Source of the DNA: Clostridia bacterium
Lineage (GTDB): Bacteria; Bacillota; Clostridia; Oscillospirales; Acutalibacteraceae
DNA length: 42,087 nt
NCBI GenBank assembly: GCA_017397845.1
Contig: JAFQHU010000017.1
Span: forward strand, 1 to 42,087
Direction of reading: 5' to 3'
Position 1 is the first letter of the stretch. Every line of letters starts with the position of its first letter. Below are positions 1-7,029 of this stretch, one piece after another. The notes under the pieces are model-generated. The model saw only the letters and a program-made list of their open reading frames with translations, did not search any database and was not told where the DNA came from. The translations under genes were made by a program, and so were the position numbers.

Positions 1-372
1 CTTTCAGTAAAGATTAAATCTTACCGTTTGTCTGCACACCTGCCATGGTGTGCCCCTCCTGTAAAACGGTTTGTATGGAGGTACTGAAAGATTAAAAAGT
101 ACAGCACAGATAAAGATGGCAATAAAAGTAAACAAAAGCATAAAAATCCACGGCAGTTTTTTATCTCCGCCGAGCAAGCGAAGGCGGTCACCGAGGAAAG
201 TATTTTCCGAGGCAAAAGGGCGTTTTGTTTACTTTTGCGCTCGAATGTGCAAAAGTAAAAGCCCAAGCGGCTTGAGCGTTAAGAACGTCGATAAAAGAAA
301 AAAGTAAATTGTAAAAAATAAAACCTTTTGTATTGATAATTACTTTTGCGCTCGAATGTGCAAAGGTAAAAG
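1..372 (+). repeat. Left copy of ~370 bp inverted repeat
   Basis: This non-coding stretch reappears as a reverse complement at about 4297-4668, with near-identical long blocks and a few indels. It contains two hairpin motifs. One is an 11-bp stem TTTACTTTTGC / GCAAAAGTAAA at 228-259 around a 10-base loop, repeated with variation at about 340-372. The other is GCACACC / GGTGTGC at about 34-53. The open frame on its minus strand and its partner in the right copy share an N-terminus only because the DNA is repeated; I do not call a gene. The copy may begin before base 1. Confidence 0.85.
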
Positions 373-397
373 TTAATTTAAAAGATAAAACGCCTTA

Positions 398-426
398 TTG
401 CCCATAAAGGAATTAAGTGATATAAT
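398..426 (+). promoter_or_regulatory. Probable promoter of the histidine phosphatase gene
   Basis: A -35-like TTGCCC (398-403), a 17-base spacer and a perfect TATAAT (421-426) lie 24 bases upstream of the start codon. An AAGGAGAG ribosome binding site lies between them. Confidence 0.55.
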
Positions 427-449
427 AACATCACGGAAGGAGAGATTTT

Positions 450-1169
450 ATGGAAATACTTATCGTGCGCCACGGCGACCCGGATTACGAAAGAGACTCC
501 CTCACATATAAAGGAATAGAGGAAGCACGTCTTTTAGCTGAAAGGCTGTCAAAAACGGAGGTAACGGACTTTTATTGCTCTCCTCTCGGCAGAGCACAGA
601 AAACCGCCTCCTATACTCTCAGTAAAACAGGCAGAGCCGCCGAAACTCTTCCCTGGCTCAGAGAATTCGAGGGAAAGTTTCAGAAAAACATATTCAGAAA
701 AGTTCACTGTTGGGACAGATTGCCCTCATATTGGACAGCACAGCCCGATTATTATTCCTATGACCGATGGCACAGGGTAAAGCCCATGAAAAAAGCAGGT
801 GTTTATACACAATACAAAGAGGTATGTGACGGAATAGACGAGCTGCTGAAAAAATACGGCTATGTCCATCAAGGTAAGCTTTTTAAGGTCGAGCGTGAAA
901 GCCACGCCCGTATCGTCCTTTTCTGCCATTTCGGTGTGGAATCCGTTATCCTATCCCATCTTTTCGGTATCTCCCCCATGATTATGTGGCATAATTTCGT
1001 GGCATTGCCCACCTCGGTAACCCGTCTCGCCACCCAGGAAAGAGAAAAGGGCACAGCCATTTTCACCTGTATTCAGTACGGCGACCTGAGCCACCTTTAT
1101 GCAGGTGACCATGAGCCGTCCTTTCAGGCGAGATTTTGCGAATGCTACAGTGACGACACGAGACATTGA
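450..1169 (+). CDS. Histidine phosphatase (phosphoglycerate-mutase-like) family protein
   Basis: The 239-residue cytosolic protein opens with LIVRHGDPDYE, the RHG phosphatase motif whose His8 would form the phospho-histidine intermediate. The first-helix signature (YCSPLGRAQKTA, about residues 42-53) follows. A second catalytic-type His lies in FCHFG in the C-terminal third. This is the branched phosphatase/mutase family; substrate cannot be read from sequence, and a sugar-phosphate or nucleotide-monophosphate phosphatase is as likely as a true mutase. The start is set by a GGAAGGAGAG ribosome binding site just upstream. The gene is monocistronic: own promoter on one side, strong bidirectional terminator on the other, converging on the GH43-like gene. 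Confidence 0.85.
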   Translation: MEILIVRHGDPDYERDSLTYKGIEEARLLAERLSKTEVTDFYCSPLGRAQKTASYTLSKTGRAAETLPWLREFEGKFQKNIFRKVHCWDRLPSYWTAQPDYYSYDRWHRVKPMKKAGVYTQYKEVCDGIDELLKKYGYVHQGKLFKVERESHARIVLFCHFGVESVILSHLFGISPMIMWHNFVALPTSVTRLATQEREKGTAIFTCIQYGDLSHLYAGDHEPSFQARFCECYSDDTRH

Positions 1170-1260
1170 GAACTATAATAAAAGGCGGTGCTTATAAAAG
1201 ATTTAATAAAGAAATAATGCTTTCACAGAGATAAAATCTGCCTTAGCTCAAAGACAAATT

Positions 1261-1310
1261 AAATGCAGTCCGCCAAAGCTGAAAGATGCCCCGGCGGACT
1301 GCATTTTTTA
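1261..1310. terminator. Bidirectional terminator between converging genes
   Basis: A perfect 14-bp stem (AAATGCAGTCCGCC at 1261-1274 with its complement at 1293-1306) is followed by a T run. It is preceded by an A run, so it can serve both the phosphatase gene (+) and the GH43-like gene (-). Confidence 0.85.
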
Positions 1311-1352
1311 CTTTATTTAACTTTTCCGCAATTGCGAATTAAAGTCGGTATA

Positions 1353-3608
1353 TTATTTTCCTGACTGTAAAAGCACGATATCAACAAGCTCACCCGTCAT
1401 AGCATCTATATCTGTCTGCGAGGGGTTTTGGCTGATTTTTTGCAACTTTTGGTTGTATTCGCTCTGCACCGCTTCGTCGCACATGGAAAGAACGTAATTA
1501 AAGGTGGTGGTATTTATGCCCAAAGCATCGGAGAAATTTTTCTTGGCCCAAATGGTTGTGCCGTCCTCACTGTAGCCCGTGAAAACAAGCGTACCCTCTT
1601 CGAGCTCGAAATCCCACACAGCCGAGGGATAGATATTATATTTGACCGAGTCGATAACCACCGTGTAATATCCGTCCTCTTTGGCAAGATTTCCTTCGGT
1701 ATTAAGCTTTCTGTTTTTGGCTATATCCTTTTCGGTGATTACGGCATTTTCGAGGATCGTCACCGTCTGTGAGGTGTTTCTTGCCACAGCCTTATAATCG
1801 TCGCTGTCACCTGTGGAGTCAAAGATAACCGTATCCCAATTACCGTAAAGGGAAGCCTGCTTGATTTTTGTCGCAGCCGCCGTACCCGAATAAACCTCAG
1901 GCATAGCCATGGGCCATCCGTCAGACGTCCATTTAAGCTCTCTTATCTCAAGCGACGGGAAGGGATAAACGTCGGGAACTGCCTTGCTTACAGCCTGTGC
2001 GGCACCGGTGGTAATGACGGAGTCGAGCTTATAATAAAGCTGAGACTGTGAAGCCATAAACCATTTGCCGTTTGCGGTTTTTATGATTGACGGACTGCCG
2101 ACGGAGGCTCGTCCCGTATCGGAATATGCCACACTGCCGTTACTGCTGGAAACAAAGTTATAGCCGCCGATAAGCATAAGACCTTTGGTGTACTGGTTAT
2201 TTCTGCCGCTTTTGCCGAAATCGGACATATCATTACCGTAAAAGTCCGTGTACGGACCTTCGGGTGCGGTGGCTTTTGCCACACGGATGTTATAATTGCT
2301 TTCCTGTACACCGTAGGTAAGGAAAAGATAATAGCAGCCCGTGCTCTTATTGTAAACGATATCGGCACCGCTTAAAAGACTGCCGTCCTTTTTGCTCAGT
2401 GCGGGGATTCTACCGGGGTCGGCTATTAGTGTACCCGACTTAAAGCCTTCGCCACCGTGTAAAAGAGACACTGCTTCTCCCTTTTGATTATAGGGACTGT
2501 CCTTTTTCAAAAGTCCTGTTTTACTGCTGAGCTCCGTAAGATAGATTTCACCGCCGATTTTTTCTCTGCCGTAAGAGCCGCCGTAAATCATAAACAGACC
2601 CTTATCCGTGCTGATTACTGCGGGGTGAACCGCATTGGCTTCATCATAAAAAGCTTTGGTGCTTTTCTGTGTTTTTTCGCCTGTTTCGCTGTTTTCGACG
2701 GTTGTCGTTCCTCCGTGTACTCCGCAGGTGCTGATTACAAGACCGACGTCAGTCCATTCCTTGGTTTCCACAGCCCTTGCAAGGTCGTCGGTTTTTACAC
2801 AGAAAATGGCACTTTCATTTGCATCGGCAGTTTTGCTCAAAGAGAAATAAAGATAATACACTCCCTTGCGGTAAATTATTTCGGGAGATAGCGGAGTTCT
2901 GTCCTGAGTCTCATTTGAAAAGCTTTCGTCTTTGCCGTAACCGTGTGCCTTTGCCCATTTGTTTACGCTCTTAAAGGCTGAAAAGGTCATCACTGCGTTA
3001 TTTTGTGCTTCTTCGGGAGTGGGGAAATATGTGGTACGTGAGGACCAATTGACCATATCCTTTGACTTTACAACCACATTATCGGAGCCGAAGCAGTAAT
3101 AATAGCCGCTTTTTTCATCATAAAAGATACAGGGATCCTTTATGTCATAGGCACCGTAGGAGCCGAGGTATTTATTGTCGGCATATTTTTCGATATTCGG
3201 TGCTTTGATATCGGCTGTGGCTTCCTCAGCCTTATAGCCTTCGGGTCTTTTTCCCTTTTTGAAAAAAGCCAAAACGTTAATCTTTTTATTTGCCGTTACC
3301 TTATATTGGAGCATATTAACCTCGTCGGTAACATTTTCACCGTTTACGATGAGCTTTTTAAGATTATAGTAGGTATTATCCGTTCTTTCGGGGTTTATGT
3401 TAAGAGTGAGCACCTGACCGTTATCGCATGCCACACGGTATTTTTCGTCGGTACCCACGGTATTTTTGCTGTCCACGGTAACGACTCCGTGTCCGAAGGA
3501 CTCGACAAATACCATATAATCGGAGGGTCTGACATATTTCCAATAAATGAGAAACACACCGCCGAAAAGCAGAAGAGTTGCCGTAAAAAAGGCTAAAAAC
3601 TTTTTCAT
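1353..3608 (-). CDS. Secreted/membrane-anchored GH43-family-like protein (arabinanase-type, possibly inactive)
   Basis: The 751-residue protein has an N-terminal hydrophobic segment (about residues 4-22) that could be a signal anchor, so it should act outside the membrane. Residues about 150-560 have five-bladed propeller features of GH43: IKDPCIFYDEKSGYYYCFG (D158 as base), SPEIIYRKGVYYLYFSLS (about 241-259), AVHPAV followed by GLFMIYGGSYG (about 326-347), and DIVYNKSTGCYYLFLTYG (about 416-433). The C-terminus (about 590-690) resembles the beta-barrel domain appended to large endo-alpha-1,5-L-arabinanases. Two expected catalytic positions look changed: His328 where the family normally has the Asp of a 'DP' motif, and Gly/Ala about 414 near where the acid Glu is expected. 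It may bind or act on arabinan/xylan-like glycans. The fold assignment is fairly firm; activity is uncertain. Confidence 0.72.
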   Translation of the reverse strand: MKKFLAFFTATLLLFGGVFLIYWKYVRPSDYMVFVESFGHGVVTVDSKNTVGTDEKYRVACDNGQVLTLNINPERTDNTYYNLKKLIVNGENVTDEVNMLQYKVTANKKINVLAFFKKGKRPEGYKAEEATADIKAPNIEKYADNKYLGSYGAYDIKDPCIFYDEKSGYYYCFGSDNVVVKSKDMVNWSSRTTYFPTPEEAQNNAVMTFSAFKSVNKWAKAHGYGKDESFSNETQDRTPLSPEIIYRKGVYYLYFSLSKTADANESAIFCVKTDDLARAVETKEWTDVGLVISTCGVHGGTTTVENSETGEKTQKSTKAFYDEANAVHPAVISTDKGLFMIYGGSYGREKIGGEIYLTELSSKTGLLKKDSPYNQKGEAVSLLHGGEGFKSGTLIADPGRIPALSKKDGSLLSGADIVYNKSTGCYYLFLTYGVQESNYNIRVAKATAPEGPYTDFYGNDMSDFGKSGRNNQYTKGLMLIGGYNFVSSSNGSVAYSDTGRASVGSPSIIKTANGKWFMASQSQLYYKLDSVITTGAAQAVSKAVPDVYPFPSLEIRELKWTSDGWPMAMPEVYSGTAAATKIKQASLYGNWDTVIFDSTGDSDDYKAVARNTSQTVTILENAVITEKDIAKNRKLNTEGNLAKEDGYYTVVIDSVKYNIYPSAVWDFELEEGTLVFTGYSEDGTTIWAKKNFSDALGINTTTFNYVLSMCDEAVQSEYNQKLQKISQNPSQTDIDAMTGELVDIVLLQSGK

Positions 3609-3630
3609 TATCCTTTATTCATCCTTTCTT

Positions 3631-4185
3631 TTATTCTGTGGTAAGTGAAGAAATAATATCGGAATAGATGGAAACTGCATTATTGAAAAAGTTCCTTTTT
3701 ACAGTTTCAATCTGACTTTCGTCGGGAATATAAACGGTTATTTTGAGCATTTCCGTATCCATATCGTTAACGCAGAAATTAACGTGATATCCGTGCTCAA
3801 GAGCGACGGTTTCCACCTTGCTTTCTTTTATTATCCTCTCTCTGGAAAGAACTCTGATTGCCGCCGCCACACTTTTTTCTCTCACGGTACGGGGCAAGGT
3901 TCTCTCAATATTACTCACATCGAGCTCCGCTTTGGCTGTAAGAGTGATAAGCTCGTCACCTTCGCTTATTTCGCTGATAACCTGTCCGCCGGCAATAAGC
4001 TCGCTTACTGCCACATTCGCATCGAAATAGTTGGCAACAGAGCATTCGCTTATGATTTCATTGAGCTGAGTTCTGGTAAGAGATCTTTTTAAAGCTTTAA
4101 GAAGATAGCAAAGCAGCAGCTTTATTTCGTTTTTTTCCCTGAGACCGTCGGGCACGATACCTTTGCTGAATGTATCTGATGACAT
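3631..4185 (-). CDS. DUF4364 family protein
   Basis: A DUF4364 protein of about 184 residues counted from MSSDTFSKG; the family is typical of Clostridia. The N-terminal 80 residues have the look of a winged-helix domain (EIKLLLCYLLKALKRSLTR, then SVANYFDANVAVSELIAGG), and the C-terminal half is an alpha/beta domain. Its role is not known to me; a DNA-binding regulator is a reasonable guess. Longer in-frame starts (GTG at 4233, ATG at 4203) are possible, but a promoter-like TACAAT lies between them. It is 22 bases upstream of the GH43-like gene on the same strand, so the two may form an operon. Confidence 0.75.
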   Translation of the reverse strand: MSSDTFSKGIVPDGLREKNEIKLLLCYLLKALKRSLTRTQLNEIISECSVANYFDANVAVSELIAGGQVISEISEGDELITLTAKAELDVSNIERTLPRTVREKSVAAAIRVLSRERIIKESKVETVALEHGYHVNFCVNDMDTEMLKITVYIPDESQIETVKRNFFNNAVSIYSDIISSLTTE

Positions 4186-4223
4186 AGTAAATCTGCCTTT
4201 CATTATATAATTATACATTGTTA

Positions 4224-4251
4224 ATTGTACCACAAGAAAAATAAAAGTAAA
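4224..4251 (-). promoter_or_regulatory. Probable promoter of the DUF4364 gene
   Basis: On the minus strand, TTTACT, a 16-base spacer and TACAAT lie just upstream of the chosen start; a second TATAAT follows a few bases downstream. Either would make the 4233 GTG start untranscribed or leaderless. Confidence 0.4.
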
Positions 4252-4296
4252 GAGTTATAAGGAAAATTTTATTAATTTGTAACTCTGTGCACAAAT

Positions 4297-4668
4297 ATGT
4301 TTACTTTTGCATATGCGAGCGCAAAAGTAATTTCAATACAAAGGTTTTTATTTTTATAATTTACTTTTTACTTATATCGACGTTCTTTACGCTCAAGCCG
4401 CTTGGGCTTTTACTTTTGCACATTCGAGCGCAAAAGTAAACAAAACGCCCTTTTGCCTCGGAAAATACTTTCCTCGGTGACCGCCTTCGCCGGCTCGGCG
4501 GAGATAAGAAACTGCCGTGGCTTTTTGTGTTTTTGTTTAGTGTTTATTGCCTGCTTCAGCGGTGCTTCACTTTTTAATCTTTCGGTACCTCCTTACAATA
4601 CGTTATACGGAGGGCACACCGTGGCAGGTGTGCAGACAAACGGCAAGATTTTATCTTTACTGAAAGGT
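4297..4668 (-). repeat. Right copy of ~370 bp inverted repeat
   Basis: This is the reverse complement of 1-372, with the same hairpins: TTTACTTTTGC / GCAAAAGTAAA at 4408-4440 and again at about 4300-4329, and the CACACC/GGTGTG palindrome at about 4615-4633. The copies differ by scattered substitutions and short indels, mainly near 4520-4570. Together they bracket 3.9 kb containing the phosphatase, GH43-like and DUF4364 genes. Confidence 0.85.
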
Positions 4669-4908
4669 TTAATTTTACGGACTTTTACTTTTGCATATGC
4701 GAGGTGCTGAGCCTGTACCCTTGTGTACAGGCAATAAAGCAATCAACCGATTATCGACTCCGTGCTGCCTCTCCGTAGCAAGGAGAGGCTTTGTGACTTT
4801 CTGAATGCTTAATCTTTCAGGAGGATTGTCACCTACCATTATTCAAAACCTATCCAGCCCATTTTGCATTTTGCATTTATCCACGGTCACCGCCCTACAT
4901 TTTTATAA
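4669..4908. other. Gene-free stretch with hairpins and a heptamer repeat
   Basis: No gene is seen. It holds part of another TTTACTTTTGC motif (about 4684), an 8-bp hairpin GCCTGTAC / GTACAGGC (4711-4732), an 8-bp hairpin GCCTCTCC / GGAGAGGC (4767-4789) and a short TTTTGCA heptamer repeat (about 4861-4878). The heptamer also occurs at 6971-7001 and, inverted, at 13653-13685. Confidence 0.6.
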
Positions 4909-4937
4909 TTGACATAAAGAAGCTTTTTTAGTAAAAT
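4909..4937 (+). promoter_or_regulatory. Promoter of the HAD hydrolase operon
   Basis: A perfect TTGACA (4909-4914), a 17-base spacer and TAAAAT (4932-4937) sit 17 bases before the start codon. An AGAGGTGA ribosome binding site is at 4943-4950. Confidence 0.8.
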
Positions 4938-4954
4938 ATTTCAGAGGTGATAAA

Positions 4955-5662
4955 ATGGCAAATAAATATACCACCGTGCTTTTCGATGCGGACAACACTT
5001 TGCTTGATTTCGACAAAGACGAAAACTGCGCACTGACAAGAACTATGGAGCTTTACGGTGTACCCGTGACGGAAGAAAACATAGCCGCTTATGTAAAAAT
5101 AAATCAGGGAATGTGGAAAGCCTTAGAAAGAGGCGAAATCACCAAACCTGAATTAAAAAGAACCCGATTCCGTAAATTTTTCGATGCCATCGGCTTCGAA
5201 ACCGATGCCGACGTTTTTGAAGTAAACGAAAAATATCTTTCCCTTTTGGGCGAGGGTGGAAACACTCTCACGGGTGCAGTTGACCTGTGCCGTGAGCTTA
5301 AAGAAAAGGGCTATGATCTTTACATCGTCACCAACGGCATAGAAAAGACACAGAAAAACCGCCTTACAAAAAGCGGTCTGCTCCCCTATTTTACGGAAAT
5401 TTTCGTTTCGGAAACCATCGGTCACCAAAAGCCGAAAAAGGAGTATTTCGATTATGTGCTCTCACATATAAAAGAAAAGGATATCGGCAAAATTATTCTT
5501 GTGGGCGACTCTCTCACTTCAGACATAAAGGGTGCAAATCAGTCCGGCATTACCTGTGCGTGGCTTAATCTCAAGGGTCAGGAATTAACCGAGGAGTATA
5601 AGCCGGATTACGTTATAAATGATGTCAGAGAGGTAAGGGAAGTTTTATATGAAAAACAATGA
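4955..5662 (+). CDS. YjjG-family HAD hydrolase (noncanonical pyrimidine nucleotidase type)
   Basis: The 235-residue cytosolic HAD phosphatase shows all four motifs: I, FDADNTLLDFD with nucleophile D11 and acid/base D13; II, IVTNG with T126; III, K159 in QKPKKEYFDY; IV, GDSLTSD with D185 and D190. The motif I spelling, the helical cap (about residues 20-100) and the length match the YjjG nucleotidase group, which removes phosphate from damaged or noncanonical pyrimidine nucleoside monophosphates. Substrate is inferred from family resemblance only. Its last 14 bases overlap the next gene, implying translational coupling. Confidence 0.85.
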   Translation: MANKYTTVLFDADNTLLDFDKDENCALTRTMELYGVPVTEENIAAYVKINQGMWKALERGEITKPELKRTRFRKFFDAIGFETDADVFEVNEKYLSLLGEGGNTLTGAVDLCRELKEKGYDLYIVTNGIEKTQKNRLTKSGLLPYFTEIFVSETIGHQKPKKEYFDYVLSHIKEKDIGKIILVGDSLTSDIKGANQSGITCAWLNLKGQELTEEYKPDYVINDVREVREVLYEKQ

Positions 5663-6119
5663 TGATAGCCTTATTAAATTCAAAGACCTTGCCGACAAGA
5701 TAAAAGCTATTACAGAGAGCTCAGCCGATGAGGAAGAATTCGACATCCGTGAATTCAAAGAAAGCGGAATTACGGAAATGTTTATGGAAATGCTTTCCGA
5801 AAAGCTGTCCGAGCCCTCAGGACTTCTGACTGATGAAGAGGTATATGAGGAAATAACCGATAATTTTTTCATTCTTATCAATTTGCTCGGCATAGATAAA
5901 TTCAGTTTTTTCCGCTTCGCAAATTATGACTGCTGCCGTGAAATAATCATCGACGGAAAGGAATACGACTTAGACAGTGAATTCTGCCATGATGATGAGG
6001 AGGCTACGGAAGCCTTGTGTGCCATTGACTGTCTGACAGCGGATCTGGATGAGGACGACGGTGCTATTCTGAAAAAGGTAGAGAGTATGGTTAATGTGAG
6101 AAACAGGAAAGAAAAATAA
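5649..6119 (+). CDS. Acidic hypothetical protein coupled to the HAD gene
   Basis: A 156-residue, strongly acidic, predicted soluble protein that I do not recognise. It has a negatively charged N-terminal half (SSADEEEFDIREF), a central hydrophobic patch (NFFILINLLGIDKFSFFRF, about residues 73-91) and a C-terminal acidic helix (TADLDEDDGAIL). It lacks a signal peptide and metal-binding cysteine clusters. The start codon overlaps the end of the HAD gene by 14 bases and a terminator follows directly, so it is the second and last gene of that operon. The overlap argues it is really translated. Confidence 0.7.
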   Translation: MKNNDDSLIKFKDLADKIKAITESSADEEEFDIREFKESGITEMFMEMLSEKLSEPSGLLTDEEVYEEITDNFFILINLLGIDKFSFFRFANYDCCREIIIDGKEYDLDSEFCHDDEEATEALCAIDCLTADLDEDDGAILKKVESMVNVRNRKEK

Positions 6120-6128
6120 AAAGAAGCA

Positions 6129-6168
6129 AGCACAGAAAGACTTTTGGAGCTTTCTGTGCTTTTTACAA
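6129..6168 (+). terminator. Terminator of the HAD operon
   Basis: The stem AGCACAGAAAG / CTTTCTGTGCT with a 10-base loop is followed by TTTT, 10 bases after the stop codon. Confidence 0.8.
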
Positions 6169-6186
6169 TCAAGAGTGATGAAAAAA

Positions 6187-6213
6187 GCGGACACGGCAAG
6201 CCGTGTCCCTACG
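6187..6213 (-). repeat. REP-like palindrome a
   Basis: Read on the minus strand it begins GTAGGG and ends CCGC, with the stem ACACGGC / GCCGTGT between. It belongs to the family of palindromes also found at 6852, 13745, 13825, 13880, 14043, 14093, 18987 and 19357. Confidence 0.7.
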
Positions 6214-6263
6214 ATGTTAACCGTCAGTGAGTTACGTAAAGCTCTGATTTTTAAATAAAAGCA

Positions 6264-6292
6264 TTGAAAAACAGCTTATGCTGTGTTATACT
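6264..6292 (+). promoter_or_regulatory. Promoter of the structured RNA
   Basis: TTGAAA (6264-6269), a 17-base spacer and TATACT (6287-6292) predict initiation at about 6298-6300. That is exactly where a 14-bp terminal stem begins. Confidence 0.75.
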
Positions 6293-6298
6293 GATTAA

Positions 6299-6518
6299 GC
6301 CAAACAAATTTCATAAGTAATCGTAGGGATATTTTTTCTTTTTTACAAGAGAAATATACCTTTGTTTTGTTACGCTCAATTAATCGTTAGATTGGAAAAA
6401 TCGCAAATTCCGACGGTTAGTTGAGTCAGGTTATATCCTTTCGATTAATTGAAATTTGTTTGGCGACAAACGGAGTTTGCGTTTTTCGGTGCGTTGACTC
6501 CGGTTGACGCACTTTTTT
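6299..6518 (+). ncRNA. Candidate structured RNA (free RNA or leader), family unknown
   Basis: A long rod-like fold can be drawn. A perfect 14-bp closing stem pairs 6299-6312 with 6451-6464. Then TAATCG (6318-6323) pairs with CGATTA (6442-6447), and AGGGATAT (6325-6332) with ATATCCTT (6433-6440). Next comes a large asymmetric internal loop (about 42 bases on the 5' side, 7 on the 3' side). A 12-bp apical stem (6375-6386 with 6414-6425, two G-U pairs) is capped by TTGGAA / TTCCGA. Two hairpin-plus-T-run terminators follow (6467-6486; 6489-6518). The promoter places the 5' end at the closing stem. The rod with an asymmetric bubble recalls 6S RNA, but I see no diagnostic sequence; a cis-acting leader of the gene at 6538 is equally possible. 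A small transposable element with 14-bp ends is less likely given the promoter and terminators. Confidence 0.55.
6489..6518 (+). terminator. Terminator ending the structured RNA
   Basis: GTGCGT (6489-6494) pairs with ACGCAC (6507-6512) and is followed by six Ts. A weaker hairpin CAAAC-GGA-GTTTG with five Ts lies immediately before, at 6467-6486. Confidence 0.65.
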
Positions 6519-6537
6519 ATTTACAGGAGAAAGAATT

Positions 6538-6816
6538 ATGAAAAAACCTATTGAAGATTTGTATAATGACCTTAAAAGAAATGAGAAATGTTTTACTTCA
6601 ACGGAATCCGAAATACTGTCGGCTGAAATAAAAATAAAGTTATGTGAGTTAGCAGAAAAGCTTTTGATTGAGGAAAAAAATGAGCTATACAGTTTGTATA
6701 AGCTGTCAAAGGAATTTACAGATATATGCTGTGAAAATCATTTTGAAACAGGATTTCAGATAGGCTTCAAAATAGCCTATGATATTTCAGAAAAATTAAA
6801 TGAGATGTTCGATTAA
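6538..6816 (+). CDS. Small helical protein, DUF6809-like
   Basis: A 92-residue predicted all-helical protein. The C-terminal FETGFQIGFKIAYDISEKL segment resembles the glycine-spaced helix ending small DUF6809-type proteins of Clostridia and their mobile elements; function is unknown. The start is set by a CAGGAGAAAG ribosome binding site 6 bases upstream. It begins 20 bases after the terminators of the structured RNA, so it needs read-through or terminator control, or a promoter inside that region. It may therefore be controlled by the upstream RNA. Confidence 0.65.
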   Translation: MKKPIEDLYNDLKRNEKCFTSTESEILSAEIKIKLCELAEKLLIEEKNELYSLYKLSKEFTDICCENHFETGFQIGFKIAYDISEKLNEMFD

Positions 6817-6851
6817 AAGATTTTCAGCCGATATATGTATCATAGTTTATT

Positions 6852-6876
6852 GCGGACGCCCAATGGGCGCCCCTAC
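6852..6876 (-). repeat. REP-like palindrome b
   Basis: On the minus strand it begins GTAGGGG, has stem CGCCC / GGGCG around ATT and ends TCCGC. It matches the palindrome at 19357-19379 over the entire shared core. Confidence 0.75.
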
Positions 6877-6970
6877 TCAGCATTTAAACCCCTTGGTCCT
6901 TATCCCTTGGCCCTCGGCCCTTTTAAAGTGCGGTCTATCACTTCTTATTTCCCAAAGCCTGCCACGCCAA

Positions 6971-7001
6971 TTTTGCATTTTGCATTCTGCATTTTGCATT
7001 T
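6971..7001 (+). repeat. Short tandem heptamer repeat (TTTTGCA type)
   Basis: About four imperfect tandem copies of TTTTGCA lie just outside the trxB terminator. The same unit occurs at 4861-4878 and, inverted, at 13653-13685, each time in intergenic DNA near a gene end. Confidence 0.7.
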
Positions 7002-7002
7002 A

Positions 7003-7026
7003 AAAAAAGCCGCCTGAGGCGACTTT
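7003..7026 (-). terminator. Terminator of the nrdD-trxB operon
   Basis: On the minus strand GTCGCC-TCA-GGCGGC (one U-G pair) is followed by a run of seven Ts, a few bases after the trxB stop codon. Confidence 0.75.
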
Positions 7027-7029
7027 TTC

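Noticed and set aside
21..266. Open frame on the minus strand in the left inverted repeat, with a similar frame at 4402-4710
   Set aside because: The similarity follows from the repeated DNA; the frames cover hairpins, diverge after ~50 residues and lack ribosome binding sites.
6299..6464. Interpretation of the 14-bp inverted repeat as the ends of a small transposable element
   Set aside because: No target-site duplication is seen, and promoter and terminators are placed exactly for an RNA; kept as a lesser alternative.
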